Source: Cristatella mucedo (lineage: Eukaryota > Bryozoa > Phylactolaemata > Cristatellidae). Taken from it: a stretch of DNA of 53,500 bases. The notes below the pieces were generated by a model. The model was not told the origin of the DNA, searched no databases, and was given only the letters and a program-made list of their open reading frames with translations. Below, piece by piece: positions 9,414-24,400 of the stretch (position 1 is its first letter; every line of letters starts with the position of its first letter). The translations under genes were made by a program, and so were the position numbers. The stretch is from contig WPIO01000009.1 of assembly GCA_009760855.2 (NCBI GenBank), forward strand, positions 7,851,501 to 7,905,000, in the 5' to 3' direction.

Positions 9414-12400
9414 GTACAGTTTCTTTATTGGTTTCATGGTGAGCGCACCTAAGCCTAGCTGTACGTTGCAGACGATCGGGTCTCCTTCAGGGTAGTGCCT
9501 GGTACCTCTCTGCTCACGTATTGCTGACTCGCAATTTCTATTAACAGCGTATGCAGGCCGGCTGCCCGTACAATATGGCGTCTGTGGCGTCTGTTCCTTG
9601 TGGCGTGCACGTTTTTAGATTTCCTTGATGGTTTTTCGATCGACCGTGTAATAGTGCACATTTACATACATCATGTCTGACTCGCTTGTAGAGCGTTAGC
9701 ATACGCGTATGACGTCAAGGCAAGGAATTGCTTTTTATCTTAGGGCGCACGTGTTATTTAATATTCTAGAATGCTGTACCTTCGCGGAATACAGACTGCA
9801 TACCGCGCAACCAATCACCCGTAGTTTCCTACATCGCCGCAATCGCTTTAAAGGCACGCGCGGTGACTAATGTATCTACGTCTGCAAGTCTACACATAAA
9901 AAGGCCGCAGAGGCCAAGCGGGTCTTGATGCGTGAGAGCTTTCATTGAAAGCGTAAGCGGCCGCTCAACCTAGCCGGTTGCAAAAAAGGGAAATCCCACT
10001 CAAAAATTGAAAATGAGTAGCGTACCGAAATTAAGAGAATTGTCATGGTAGCAAGTTGCAAGAAGCAGAGAGAGAGAGAGAGAGAGAGAAAGACAAAGGA
10101 AAAATAGTACCCCAAAGCTTTAAGAGCAGTGGTAAAACGTTAGCTGTAGGCGCAGGAGTTTCGAAGGAAGGACAGCAGTCGTGGACCCACAGATTAAGAG
10201 CTAGTGTGCCACCAGTCTAATCGAAAGAGAAGATCCAACTTTATTGTCGTGCTGGAGTTCGAAGGCACGAGGTTGCAGGTAGATAGCATTCCAACGGATG
10301 AGCTAGGCGCCGAGGAGGACGCAAGCATCTGTTGTTGGGCCTGTACCACCACGTTATAGCAATGGTGGTGGTCTGCCGTGAAATTCCCGAGAATGGGAAA
10401 TGGTTGGGAAGCATGTTGAGAGTAGGTAGCCGCCGAGAAGCCACGGTCGTGGGTTTTTTGCATACATGCACAGACACCGGTCACACGTAAGCCCAAGCAC
10501 AAAGATGTGATTGGAGTGTAAAGATATGTGTGCACAGGTGTTTCTGGACTGACGAGATATGGCAAACAAGAGTTTCGATCTGGCTCTGTGCTATGGGAGT
10601 GGTGATATGACAGAAGTGCGTTTCACAATAGTTTCCTATTTGCCTTAATGCGGTGCCTTTAGGCTTTGAGCCTCAGGCTCTCTCGATTTTCATCCTTACA
10701 TGTGCCAACCTTCACGTAGTTAAGAGTGTTTACATGGCCGATGCAGGTGCAATTGATGCCCGACCTAGTCCTCCCCACAATCCCCTGCTCAAATGCAACA
10801 GGCCAGATGGTATGAGAGGACTACCCTTGGGAAGCCGTGGGCCAAAGCCTGCAGAAATTGAGTTTGCAGCTGCAGTCATTGTAATGAGTAGGAGAAGAGG
10901 AAGAAGAAAAACGAAAGGAAGCATCTGAGAACGGTTTGTTGGGCAAGAGCATGTTGTTCATGTCACATGCATTGTTAATGATGTGTGGGTGCATTCCACA
11001 TAGAGCATTCGATCGGCAGCCATTGCTGGTTGGCTCTTTGTACTTTTGATCAGTCGGCTGGTATAAGAACGAGGCTAAAAGATAGAACAGCTACCTAACA
11101 TTCGGCTGATATATCTCCACCCTCCAATATGTCGTGACATAGTAGCCCAAGCCAGAGTGAAATCAGCACCAAGTCGGTTCCTGCTCGGCTCCAAGCCAAG
11201 AGGAAAGGCGATAATGTAAACACAACAAACATAACATCGGCTCCTTAGCGTTGACGGCATCGTGTGTGTCATTACTAATTAAAGCAAGAAAGCCCTTCCA
11301 TTCATCCATCACCTGCACTTCCATCACACGGCAAGATGGCGCGCAGTACTTCTGGGAGTGACTAATAGACGTATAATTCTATAGTGACTCAGTGAAGCAA
11401 ATCTGCCGGCCGTCAACTCTAGTAGCAGCAGAAGAGCCTTATTGGCTATCAGCCTGCGTTATGTCGTTAAGTTTGAAGACCTTACTCCTCTACCGAGACC
11501 CAACTGCTAGCCCTATGTCAGCTGGCAGGCCGATCTTGTACCCTCAGCAGCAATGGGCCGTCTGGTTTGGCCCAGTGATTTAAGGTGTTTGCCTGGCCAA
11601 GGTCAAGGTGAATGTATTTGATGGCCGAGGTCATAGGCTCGAGCCCCATGGCATGTGCAAAACGCCTGAATAGAGATTAAGTTCTCTTAGGGGGCTATAC
11701 AAATGAGTTATATACATATATATTTTTATCAGTGTTATTTCATTTACTGTCTCCCCAGTGGGCTTACTGTCTCAAAATACTGGCAAAACAGGTGTAGGCT
11801 GAGTATCAGTTCTTTGGATTGTCACTGCAACACACTGTTATGTAGTGGTCATAGGCCGGCTGTGGCAGTTCTTTGCTTTGCTGGCACCAGTAAACTGCAC
11901 GACTCTCTGAGAAGTTGCTTTCCTGGCATTTATATGTACTGTAATATTTTGCTGCTTTGACCACCAAGTGGCACACCCCATGTCGAGTGCTGCTGGTGTG
12001 GCCGAAGCAAAGGGGAATCTGATATGCGTCTGCAGTGAAGTCTGCTTATGTGAATGCCAAAATCTTAATCCCCTTTCCCTGTTTACCTCACCGAACATCG
12101 GCAGCGATCGGCTGATATCCTGATTTGCATAGAAAAGCCACATCTGTGATTGACCTGCTGATGCCAGGCACTTGGCTAATGTGAATGATTCAACAGCAAC
12201 GTCAAGTGCCAGGTGCTGAAATGATTTTCTGCTGTGAGGTCGACACTGTGCCTATATGAATATTCAAGCAGCCTGTTGCAGCAGCATCAAACTCCAGGTG
12301 TTATGGCCCCCTTCCCTAATAGAGGAAGTATGCAGAAGCCTTTCAGTTTTCTAGGCTTACCATCAGATCTCGAGTATGCTGTATATAGCTTGTTGCTCAC

Positions 12401-15400
12401 ACTGACACTGCTACTTCAAGTCATTCTGTCATGTGCTGAAGCATATGTGCTGGCACCCGGTCGCATGATGTTGTAGACATATGTGACTGGGGGTTTGCAG
12501 CTCTGACCTACCTGGGATAAGAGCTCTTATCTAGGCTATCTCTACAAAGCCACGGTTTACTGCTTCTCACTGACCTTCAAGGCCGGTCTGCTTCTTTGTT
12601 GATGTATGTAGCCAAGCTCAATTTATCAAGTTCTGAGCAGGTGCACTGGAAACCATGAAGCTACTGCAGCAGTCTCTCATAAAGTTGTTTGGTTTTACCA
12701 GCTTATGGGTATCTATCAGGCGATCAGAAACTATCTTTTCATTAAAGGATTGATGAACAGTAGCTTGTTTCCTTATGTTGTCCGTACTGCATTTGCTTAC
12801 ATTTATATTGATGTGATTCTTTCGTTTACGTAAGTACCACCAACATGCATGTACACCTGTTGCTCGATATCGAGCCTTTCGCAGTATACGTGAGAATAGC
12901 AAAGAAGGATGAGACAAAACCAAACCCGAGATGTTGGAACATCGTGTAGGAAGTTGTGTTAGTCATTTAGCCCGGTATTGCTGGCTCGTGGTGCCTTGCA
13001 AGACGTGGCAGTATATGTCGACAGTGTTCTACTTTTACCATAAGTGCATGCTTAATAAAGCAACGTCGTGCCTACGCATTGGATCCAAATTAAGCTTTAC
13101 TGTTTTGATGCCTGCAACTTATCTCAGCTGCATGTGATTAGCCCAAGCTGGACGAAATCAAAGTGGCTGTTCAGAACCTGGGCTAATGCTTGTTGGCTTA
13201 CCAGTGAGACTCACAGTTTTGCATTATGTGATCAATTGTCAATATAATGCATTTCGTCTCAGCTGTGATTAGCCCTAGGCTACGTGTTCTTTTTTGTGTG
13301 TATCCCGGGCACAATGGCGTTAGGCTTTTTCTAATGCTGTTTCCTAAGGTAGTCCTTTCGATTACAACGTACTAATAATTTCTTGCCACCATTATGTTAT
13401 ACTTTTTGGGTTAGCTAAGTCTTTGGTCCAGACATCGGTTCAGGAGAATATAGCACCAGCCAGTGGTAAGGCATCTTCTGCTAGTGCTAAGTCTTCCGAT
13501 TGCCGCAATTATTATTATCCACCAGCTGGGCTGTTCTTCTGCGTTTGGAGTCACCAGCCTGAAATTCCATCCAGCTTTGAGTGCTATGCGTTTATAGTTT
13601 TCCTCATGCTTCTGCGCCTTCTTATGGCACTGACTAATCCAGAGAATTACTATTTTTTCAGTGAAGTCTGAACCAGGGCTTCCTGAATTTTTTTTATTAG
13701 TGCAACATAGCCACACTGGTAGTCGATGCATGGATTGAGGTCATGAATTGCCCGTTTACTTTTTGAGTCTTAGCCCTGGTGCTTGCCCATCACTACCTAG
13801 ATTTTGGGTTCTAGTCCTGCTGCCGGCAGTTAAGTATTTTCCACTGCAAGGGTGTTGGGGATGATAGGTGCCAAGGCTCTCCAGTCTCAATGTATAAATG
13901 AGGCTGTTGAATCAGAACTACCGACTTTAGTTTAAGACGTAGCTCGGCATTTCTATTTGCACGTTTGATAGGCTTATTTGCATTCAGTTTTGCGAGAATT
14001 CGTCGGAAAACGCCAATTCTGACGGTTCAACGAAACTTGTGGGTACAAGTGTGTATTGCTATAGCATGAAAAAGGCTTCACGGGGTGCATGAAAATGAGA
14101 TGGGGCTACATCGGCTCTTAAGCCATTACCGAGCAACCCCGGCCGGTTCTGCATGTGTTATGACTTTGCATTTGTGTTATTTATTTATACACTGAATGAA
14201 TCGTGGCTGACCTTGATGAATTAGCAAAGCACTCAGCTGAATCGTGATGGCACACTAGGTAAGGCTGTTGCTTTTCACGACCTCGTTCCCGAAGTCGCGG
14301 ATTCCAATCCTACCGTGGGCGATCCTTTATTGAAGCTGCAAGCAGTGCTGATAGCCGTGAAGGCTCTTCTGTCGCTGTACAAAAGAGGCTGTTGAATCAG
14401 CTAGTATATTTTTATGTTAGCACTGTGGAATTCAGGTTGTTTTTGTTAATGAAGAGTTAAATTTGAGATATATGCCTTCGTCTCATTATCTCTCTCTCTC
14501 TCCATCTCTCAACTCTTGGTACTGAGATGGTTCTTAGGAAAACTTCGAAGTAAACTTTGCTTGCGCAGTTGCATGAATTAATTGTTTATTGCATTTAATT
14601 CTGGAACGATTAATCCTGTTCATTCGACCTTTTGAGGCGTCCGCTTATGGCACGAGTCTAGCTGCTGTAATTTTGTATTTGGATGCTCAGAAGAAATTGA
14701 AAAGGGATCATATGTGACAGTATAGTATGACACCCAGTGACAGCTTCATTTGGACTGTAAGCTATTGTAGTGTGGCTCATGGTTGATGTCCAACCTGCGG
14801 TCGTGCTCCCATTGTGGCGATGCCACGAAACCTAGTGCACCTTATGCCGAGGCATTGTTACTGCTTGGAGTGTGGCAGAAAGCTGTTTTGTGGCCGAGTG
14901 GGCAGTGTTACTTGTTGGTCAAGGTCAGATGCAGGCAAATGCATTTCCTCCATCACAAACTAGAGAAGAGCCGCAAGAAAGGATTCATGTCCAGTCACGT
15001 GGTTCATATCTCACGATGCACATGATTGACGATAATTCTCTGCTTTGCCATCACTAGTTTGTCACAACTCATTATAACTTATTAGACCTTTCATCATTTT
15101 AGGGAACAAGTGCTGACCAGGACAACCGATTCTCCGACAAAAGAAAGAAGCTTATGAAGTCCATGAAGTTTGCTGATGGCTTGGATGCCAAGGTAAATTT
15201 TTTGTGTTAAAATGAACGTTGGTTCCACTGGCCCGAGCATCTATGCTCATATGTACAACTGCCACCAGCAGAACTGTCTCGAGTACTTCATGGCAGGCCG
15301 ACCTGTTAGGAAGCTGATTGCTTCCAATTTAAATTCATATAGCACTAAGTAACGGATTTCAATTTTTAGCCTTGGGCACCAAGTCGGTATTTCTAATCTC

Positions 15401-18400
15401 GTATGCCTAAAATAAATAGAAAATAGCTTTGTTCCACCAAAGCTTCCCTTCCCTGGTCAGGGCAATGTTTAAAAAAAAAATTCACTTGCTTCTGCTCTTA
15501 GGCATGACTATAGACGGCAGGTTTGCACCTAGAGCACTCGACATGATGAGGGTTGGGCAGACACAACACTATAAAGTAGTATCCATAGAAGTATAGCAGT
15601 ACAGGTATCTCAAACAAACATTTTAATTCATTTATTGCAATATAAGATAATAGTGAGTAGGGTATTTGACTTGCATGGCATCTAGAGGTTGCTTGAACCC
15701 AGCTTGCATTTTGCAAGGAAACCAAAATGGTGTCGTGTAGGCTTCCAGACAGCCGGAATGCTAAAGTGCACTTGCCTGTGGGGGACAGCCGGAATGCTAA
15801 GGTGTGCTATCACAAAAGGGATCGGCTGCACAGACCGGGTTTTCTGTAAGGATGAATAAGGAGTGGACGACACTGGTATGGGTTGGAAGGTGCTGAATCC
15901 ACCACTGCACGTCAAGTAAGGCCTCATCGAGCAATTTGTCACGGCTATAGACAATGAGTCATCAGCTTTAAAGTAACACCCAACACCCATACATCTTTCC
16001 CCAAAGTCAAAGCTGATATCTTTATTGGGCCCCAGATTAAGATCGTAAGAATGTGGCAAATTAACTGAGAAACTGATCACAAGAGAGAAATCGGCCTGCA
16101 GCCGTGTTGGTGCATTGGTTTACGGTTTTTGATCTATGACAAGGCTGGGAGCAAAGCTTATGGGAGCAAAGCAAGAGCTTTCACGTGTAAAACTAGTCTC
16201 AGCATCGTTATCGAGGACAGCGTGACGAAAACATACGTGACTGTGGGTGTCTCTGAAAAAACGATGTGCAATATAGCCATCTAGAAGATATTTATAGCTG
16301 AAGTTCAATGGCCAGTTTTATATTATTTCAGATAACATACATGTTATTTTTTATTCGTTTGCTGTTCTTTCTGAATAAATGTAAACCGAAAGATGCGAAT
16401 TTGTCAGCTGTCTTGGTCACAAAAGCAAAGCTTTTAGGGAAATAGTGGCCACCCATAACTTTCGAGGTATAATTAATTAGGAAATGACTTGCCACCGAAT
16501 GAAAAGAAGTTATATAATGAATTAGCTTATTCGTGGGTGGCCAAAGAAATCCCAAGGCCTCTGCAAGCCCCGTGGAGCCAGTTTGCCCGACTTGGTAACA
16601 TACATCCGACTTGGCGACAGTAGCATTGCGATGAAATCGGCCTAACATGTTGCTGAAGGCTGTATTTTGCCTTATCGTCGAGCGGTGCCTGTGAAAGACT
16701 GGACAGCTACTAGCAGTGGCCGCGGGCTTTTGGTGAGAGCTGTTTTTTCCTTCTCCTTGACTTCTGTTTCATGTCGCATGACCACACTGTAGAGGCGCAC
16801 ACTCCTTCCTATCCAGCTAACTTGGTTGGGGGCTGGCAAGCCAAGTTGGTCTCTCACAGCCCATTGGATCCGACAGACTAGCTCTCTCTTCGGAAGCTGC
16901 TGTGCAATGATGAAAGAGTCAGCTGCTGCATGATGATGGGCACGATGGCTCTTTCGTTTGTCTAGTTACGTGCTTCGCTCTTGGTATTGTTTACCGGAGC
17001 ATGCGTGGTGGCAGGCAAGGTCGTGGCTATCTTCCACTGCAGGCACGAAGACCTACCGTGGCAGTCATTGGGGTTAGCATGCCCAGCAGAGACAGTCATA
17101 GCTGGAATTCGCAAAGCAATAATAATAATCCATTTATATAGCTTATATACAATTATGTAATAATAAGCACCCCAAGAGAACTCAGTGTCTTTCTAGGCGC
17201 TTTACATTTGTTGCAAAGGAAACACGATCGAATGGTGAGTGATATTATACTTGATAAACAATATGAATAACATGGTTAGGAGTGAAGCGTTTACCCGAAA
17301 ACAAAACCACGGAGCTATCTATGTAGCTTAGAACCGCACAAAGCTCAGCCCAAAACCATTGCAGCTGTTGTTCTGTGCCGTGCTGTCTTCAGTGTATGCC
17401 ACCTCTGGCGCCGACGGCCACTTAAGAGAGGCGTAGGATCTTCTTTAACCTTGGCAGTGCAACGATGGCTGCTAGATTGGCTATTTTGTGGTTGCTATTT
17501 TTTCTTTTGTGCTTTTTCTTTTGGACCTTGTGTGTGTAACTAGTGACCATAATTATGTCTGGAATCTCTATAAGGGTGAACCAGGGCTATTGAAAGCCCG
17601 ATCTGCTAGCTGCTGAATGTTTTCCATCGTTCGCTTTCTGTCGATATTCAGGTCGACATGAGCAAAGTCAACATGGACGTAATGAAGCCGTGGATAACAG
17701 AGCGAGTTACCAACATGCTCGCCATAGAAGATGATGTCGTGACAGAGTTTATATTTAATCAGCTTGACCAGAAGGTAATTTCAGTCTCTATGCCGTAGTC
17801 ATCGTCATCAGTTCCTTAGTTAGCCCTTGCCGTTGTCAAATGAGCTATGAATTCCAGATGGAAAAAGGCAGGTTTTTTGTAATATTTTTTGTTGTTTTGT
17901 CACAGTTGCGTTCACGTGCCTAAAGTTGGCACATCTCAGGAGTCAGTCAGATGTTTTCTTAGCTATATAAGTTTTGGAAAGAAATGGTCACCGCACCAGC
18001 CATGCTCTACCCGTCAACGTGCTGCCCATCTGGTGAAGCACGGTAAGTAAGCGTGACCATAGCGACCTCTCGGGCACTCATCGAGCGACCTACTTGGTCT
18101 TATATGGTTGTGCACTCCTCTGACGAATCACCCATCCCGAATAAGTTACAGCGCTCGGTCGTGCTGCGTAGTGACACCATTACTTTCTCTTGCTGTAGGT
18201 GCATTATATATTGTTGCTATGAACTGCCAAGTATGCCAGTGAGTTGGTCGTCGGCTAAGCCAGCAACCGGACCATCTCCCTGTTGACTTTCTTGCCTACA
18301 ATCAGTAAAATTGTGTCAGCCTTACATATTTTGCTCGGTTAATGTGCCTCGTACAAGTTTGCCTTCTATATGCAGTGGCAATCGCACATTTTATGTATGA

Positions 18401-21400
18401 TTATTTCTTGCTACTGACAGCCTGGAGATCGAGATCTAGCATACACTGAAACTATTTCTGACCTGTGGTTTAAAAGCAAAGGCCTTGCACAAATTAACAG
18501 CAATGGTGTCACCTTTTTAGTTGTTTGCGATCGATTTGTTGATTGCTACTTGGTAGGGCTGACCATTTCATTATAGATTCATGATGCTTACTCGTCATCA
18601 TAAATCTATGTGAACATAACACTTCATCAGTTGAAGTGTTACACTTGCCACAGGTTTTGCTCTGAGAGCACACCATTTGACCAGTTACAACCACAGCTTT
18701 AAGCTTTGGTGTATCACGTATGTGTTTTTGTCGTTTTTTTTAAAACAGTTGGATTTGGAGCAGATGTTTGGCAGAAAAGATATGTCTTGGTCAGCTGAGA
18801 TACCGCTGACATGCTAATCCTGCACTCATCAGGCAGGCATTCGTGATTTTTGTTGGTGTTCCCGCATGGCATATACTGTAGCTTACTCTTGAGTGTTAGG
18901 TTTCTTCGAGCTGACTTTTAGCCGACGACCACGCGGTGCCTGCATGGGGATTTGGACCAGATGCCATCAGATGGGCAAAACTGATGCTGCTGCTTGTAAT
19001 GCATTTCTTCCGGGTTGAATTTTGTCCTGATCGGTAAATAATATGCATGTTTATTACCTTTTATAGTTTCCAGATCCTAAAGACATGCAGATTAATTTGA
19101 CTGGCTTTTTGAATGGGAAAAACGCACGAATCTTCATAGGAGAGCTGTGGGAGCTCCTCTGCAGTGCCCAGGAAAGTGATGTCGGCATACCTGCCAGATT
19201 TTTGGAACAGAAAAAGGAAGAGATTCGAAAACGCCAGGTTTGTTTTTTTAGCTAATGCCGCCGGGCTGGTTAGCTGGTTTTCAGAGCGATTGCGCTTTTA
19301 TGTATTATAATTAGTATTACTACTACTACTAATAATAGTAAGCCATTTATATTATGCTTATTTACATTCTACATGTTACTACTGATCATTTGATCATACT
19401 TCCTTTATAGCATATTTAAAGTGCCCAGAAAGAGATTTAAGTTATCTGCAAGGGCTAACACAATGTAATATTATTTGTATAGCGCCCTACAATTAAATTT
19501 CTTTGTAGACACTTAATCATATGCTCGAATAAAGCATGTCGATTGACTTATGATATAATAATAGCCGTGTGCCTTATGTATAGCACCCTAAGAGAACTTT
19601 TACCTCTGTCTGTGCTCTTTACAACACTGCCAGAGAAGCAGCAACACAGAGTAAATGACAAGCAAGGGTCACACTTAGGCATGTGCAAGCATACAAGAAA
19701 TTACTATCGACAGGTGGTTGGCTGGCCCTCTGGTTAGTAACATTTGCTGAGTCTTGCAAAGCAAACTGGAAAAGTGCTGCCATTTTAGGCGGTTACACAA
19801 GTCGAAAGCAAGTTCCAGGCCTGCGGTTTGTGCAAACTGAACACCAGATCGCCAAAAGATTGATTGAGCGTAGATGACTAGAAGCGGAAGAGCAGGTGGT
19901 GCAAGATAACACTAGATCAATAATAAAATAAAAATGGCCGTCATGTAAATGAGGCAGTTGTCTTATTAGTTCTAAAGCTTAAAGTAATTGTCATTTTGTT
20001 CATTTTTGACTCGACATTTGTTGTGCCAATTCTGTTGCAACGACTGACTTGGACACACCCACTCGTTATTGCACGTTGATGCATACACGTGCACACCATC
20101 CCACCCCAGTCGCACATACACGGGATCTGCCATTATTAAGGCTATCTGAGCAGTGCCTCTAGCCATGCCGCACTTAATCTATGTTTGGCAAGCAGTTCTA
20201 ACCTTCGCCAATATGTTGGGCTGACGTGACCAACTTGCTCTCGATGGAGGTGTGGGGCTGGAGCTGTAGGGAAGGGTTGGTCCAGTAATGATCGTGCCGA
20301 TTGTAAAAGCCAATTGTATGGTTAGCCGTTTCTCATGAGGCTTTTCTTTTTATGTGGTGTGCACTACATGGTAAATGGTTTTGCAGTTTAAGGCTATAGC
20401 CTAGGTAGGGAACGTGACATTGGCAGCATGAAAACTCCCAACAAATCTGAAATCTTTTTGAGTAATTATTTCTGTGACGGACTGTGCTTCTCAATTGTAT
20501 ATGCTCGTGCATTGACTTAGAAGCTCACTTGTGTAGACTATTTGTGTTAACCAATAAAGTGATCAAAGTATCTGATGCATCGTATGCCACCACTGTGGCT
20601 CTTTTAGGAAGAAGACCAACGCTTACACGAGAGCATAAAAAAGAAGGAAATAGAGATCTCAGAGACACTTGAGAGAGAACGTCGAGAAGCAGAGCGCAAG
20701 TAAGCTCATGGACTTGTTATTGGAACACCACTCGGGTTTGTGCATGTGCATCTGTGTATGCTCGCTTTGTCTAGCCCGGCGTAGATGCTTGGGGAGGGGG
20801 AACGGCAGGGGCAAGGAGGAGGCTGTGGCAGGAACTCACTTTCCGTTGAGGTCGTAGTCGACTTCATCGGCTCCAGCTGCGCTGCTCATCACGGCCAGCT
20901 TCCTTGAGCCTACAATCCAGCTGTAGTCTTGGCCGTAGCTTTACTATAGCCTTCTTCAGACCAGCAGTGTAGATGCCGGCTGCGACTCCTTAATTTGAGC
21001 AGCTCTGCCGCGATATGTGTGTACACTTAGGACTGCTGCATTTCAGACCTACCGACTAATCACTTGCTCATTTTGAAACTCACTAGCCATAGCAGTCAGG
21101 CCAACGAACTGGAGGGCTTTTAGCTTATCTTTTGCATAAAATGCTTTGTCCATCCCACCAAAACCGAAGAATGTCCGAAGATGAAGCAGATCAACTAAGA
21201 TTAGTAACGCAGTATACCAGAGCTTACTTTTTGCAAGTAAAGTGGAGTTGTCAGCCATGCTATCTCTTGCCTCTTACCTTTGAGGACTGATGACTTCCTA
21301 TCTCATTATTCTGGCAGTTGATGGTCTGAGCCTTGCTTTTTGGCTGCATTGCGATTTTTCACAGATCACGAAACAGCAGTCAATTTGAATTTGCTTGATG

Positions 21401-24400
21401 CCATAAGATTGTCATTAGCTTTAATGTTGGCTTCCTTCTATCTGTCGATATAATTTGCTCCAATTGATATCTGCTTCGTTGTGCTTTTTGGTCATGTACA
21501 GCAGTCCTACCTGTTATATCTCGTGATAAAACGATCTTCGACATGATATTAGACATCAGATTAGCCGTATATTTTTGTAATGCCTGGTCTTTTTCTCGCA
21601 TAATAGGATACTTGGTTTCATCATACTTTTTGGATAAGACTGGGCATAATGTAAAAACATTCTCTGTTATGATTGTGGTGGATGCCTAGTGAAAGTACGA
21701 TTTTGTGTGGTGAATTCAAAGAGAGGGCAATTTGCTGTATCATTGCTGCACAGTGCATTACTGAGCTTGAGTGGAGTTGTATGTTATCTGTATATAGGAG
21801 GCGGAGTCGGTCGCGGAGTCCCAGGAAGGACCGGAAGCGCACACCTCCAGAGTCATCAGCTCCGCCACCCAAGGTCTCAAGGTCATCACCGCGTAAGGTG
21901 TCGAGGTCGCCCCTGCGAAAGGTGTCGAGGTCGCCCCTGCGAAAGGTGTCGAGGTCGCCCTTGCGTAAGGCCTCGCGGTCGCCACCACGTAAGGTCTCGA
22001 GGTCACCACTGCGAAAGGTTTCACGGTCACCACCACGGCAGCTCTCAAGATCACCACGACGCAAGGTCTCGAAGTCACCACAACGCAATGTCTCGAAGTC
22101 ACCACAACGCAAGGTCTCGAGGTCACCAGTGCCTAAGATATCAAGGTCACCACTGCGCAAGACCTCAAGGTCACCACCTCCCAAAGCCTCTAAGACTTCG
22201 CCACCCAAGGCTTCTTTCTCACAGCAGCTACCTGTGGTTACTATGGTACCAGCACTTGCTGAAGTGAAACCTTTGCCAACTGTGGAGCCTGCTGCTGCTT
22301 TGGCTGAGAAAAAGAATGCCGATGTTGGCAATAAGAATGCCAATAAAGAAGCTGATGCCAGCAGTCACAGCAGGTATCATGGTGCTATTTAGCTTCATGG
22401 CAACCGGCATGTAATGATTTTGAGTACTTTCGCAGTAGTAGATCGGCATCAGTGCTTTGTATATGTGGTGTTCACCGTGATCACTCAAGATCCATTTATT
22501 CTCATTGTAGCGGGTCACGATCCAGGTCTTCAAGCAGAAGTCGATCGCGCACTCCTAATAGGACAGATGCTAAGAAAATTATTACTGTGAAAAAAGAACC
22601 AAACGTAGGTCACCTGCACAATTCCACATAGTTTTGAGTGTTTTTGGACAATTGTTTTTATTTATAATGCGGATTGATGTTGTAGTCCGACAGTGAGAAA
22701 GAGGCAGATAGTGATAAAAAGAGGAATTACCGCCAGCGTGCAGATAGTTCCTCGCCGGAAGATGGCAAAAGAGCGCGTCGCTCTCGATCACGCTCACACG
22801 GGCGCCGAGGACCGTCCAGAGATAGAAATGGACGAGATCCTTACTACCGAAATCGGCAATCTCCCTCAAGAGACCGATATTCCCGAGACCGGCCAAGATC
22901 CCCTCCCAGAAGGCGTTCATTTCCATCACCCAGAAGGTAGCTCGTGTTTGGAAATTCATTTAAATTGTTTGAGCTAAATAATGACATTGCTTTGCAGTAG
23001 TTAAGTTTTATGTCAGTGCTTGCAGATCTGTTTAGTTGCAAAAGTTGAGAGCTGCTTGCAGAATTTGCTTACAGAATTGCATTCAACCTGGTCGGATCGC
23101 AGTAGATGTGATAATGAACGGTATGTCTGGCAGACGAATAGTCTCCGAGCTGTGTGGCTGTTACAGTTTGATAGTATGGAGCCAGGTCTGAAGAACTCAC
23201 GGCATGAAATCCCAACATGGTCATGTGGAGCATAAATGTGAATTTGGTATCCAATATTCTGTTTCAGATAATGTTCTTGGTCAAGCGACACGATTTCTAT
23301 TGGCTGCAAAGACGGCTGTGTAGCTTTCTAATAATGCATTTGTATAGCACCCTCAGAACTGAATCTCTTTATAGGCACTTTAAAGATGCTGTATAGAGCT
23401 CTGCAGCAGAAGTATTGCCTATGTAATTACCTGCTAACCTTGCCTTGCTGTCAGCTTTCGGTGGTTTGGTCATCCGTAGCTGGCCTGTTCAACTACCGTT
23501 CTTACCACACACTAAAAGAGCCCAGAGGAGACTTACGAAGATTGCAGGATTGCTGCTCTAGCGGCCATAAGTTTTGTCGCACCCCAGAATCCGGCGATTT
23601 CAGACAGATTTAAGAAAATCTGAAGTTAAACAAGCCTGTTAACCGTGAACATCACAACTATTCTTCAAACTAAAGCCAAAGTGAACAAGCAATGCTTGGC
23701 TTTACTTAGTCCAAGGAAAACTAACATTCCATTAGGTCCATTTTGCCCTAAAATTTGAGTAAGCAGGCCGTATTCTTGGTCAGTGGCCACCGTATACTGA
23801 CGACTAAAATGCGAACAGAAAAAAGAACGCTTCAGCTTGTTTCATAGATAAATCTGAACATTTTTTGGTCGCTATTGTAAGATACACAGCGACCTAAACA
23901 CTATTAAGTCTTGGGCATACACACCGAAGGTTAAACTGGGAGCACTGCTTTCAGTAGCCTGAGAACAACTGCCTCAAAACCCAACCAACACCGAGGACTA
24001 TGCATTCCTTGTCTTCCCACATAACTAGTGTATCGCAGTGTGTCAATGAATGGCAGCCTCTTACGAATAATGCTGCCTGCAGTGTCTCAGCCCGGAGTTG
24101 GTATAATTTTTAGGTAAAGCTAGCTAATGTTTACAGATTTTTCTTGAAAGGAAGCTGTTGGTTTTTTTATTTTTAATTATTTATTTTGGTGAGCCGTGAT
24201 GGCACACTAGGTTAAGGCGGTTGCTTTTCACGACCTCGGTCCCGATGTCGTGGGTTCGATTCCTCCGGTGTGCGATCCTTTATCGCTACTGCAAGTGGTG
24301 GTGATAGCCCTGAAAGGCTCTTCTGTCGCTATACAAAAAGAGGCTGCTTAATCAGCTAGTATTTATTTATTTATGTATTGTGTGTTCACTTGGGATGTTG

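Noticed and set aside
21621-22343. 240-codon open frame on the minus strand over SRRM1 exon 6
   Set aside because: Created by the 24-bp repeat being free of stops in most frames. The + strand gives the SR-repeat protein expected from the neighbouring PWI exons, with matching splice phases.
24191-24290. A functional tRNA gene
   Set aside because: The B box is exact, but the sequence lacks a complete cloverleaf and the same head recurs with a SINE 3' part at other sites.
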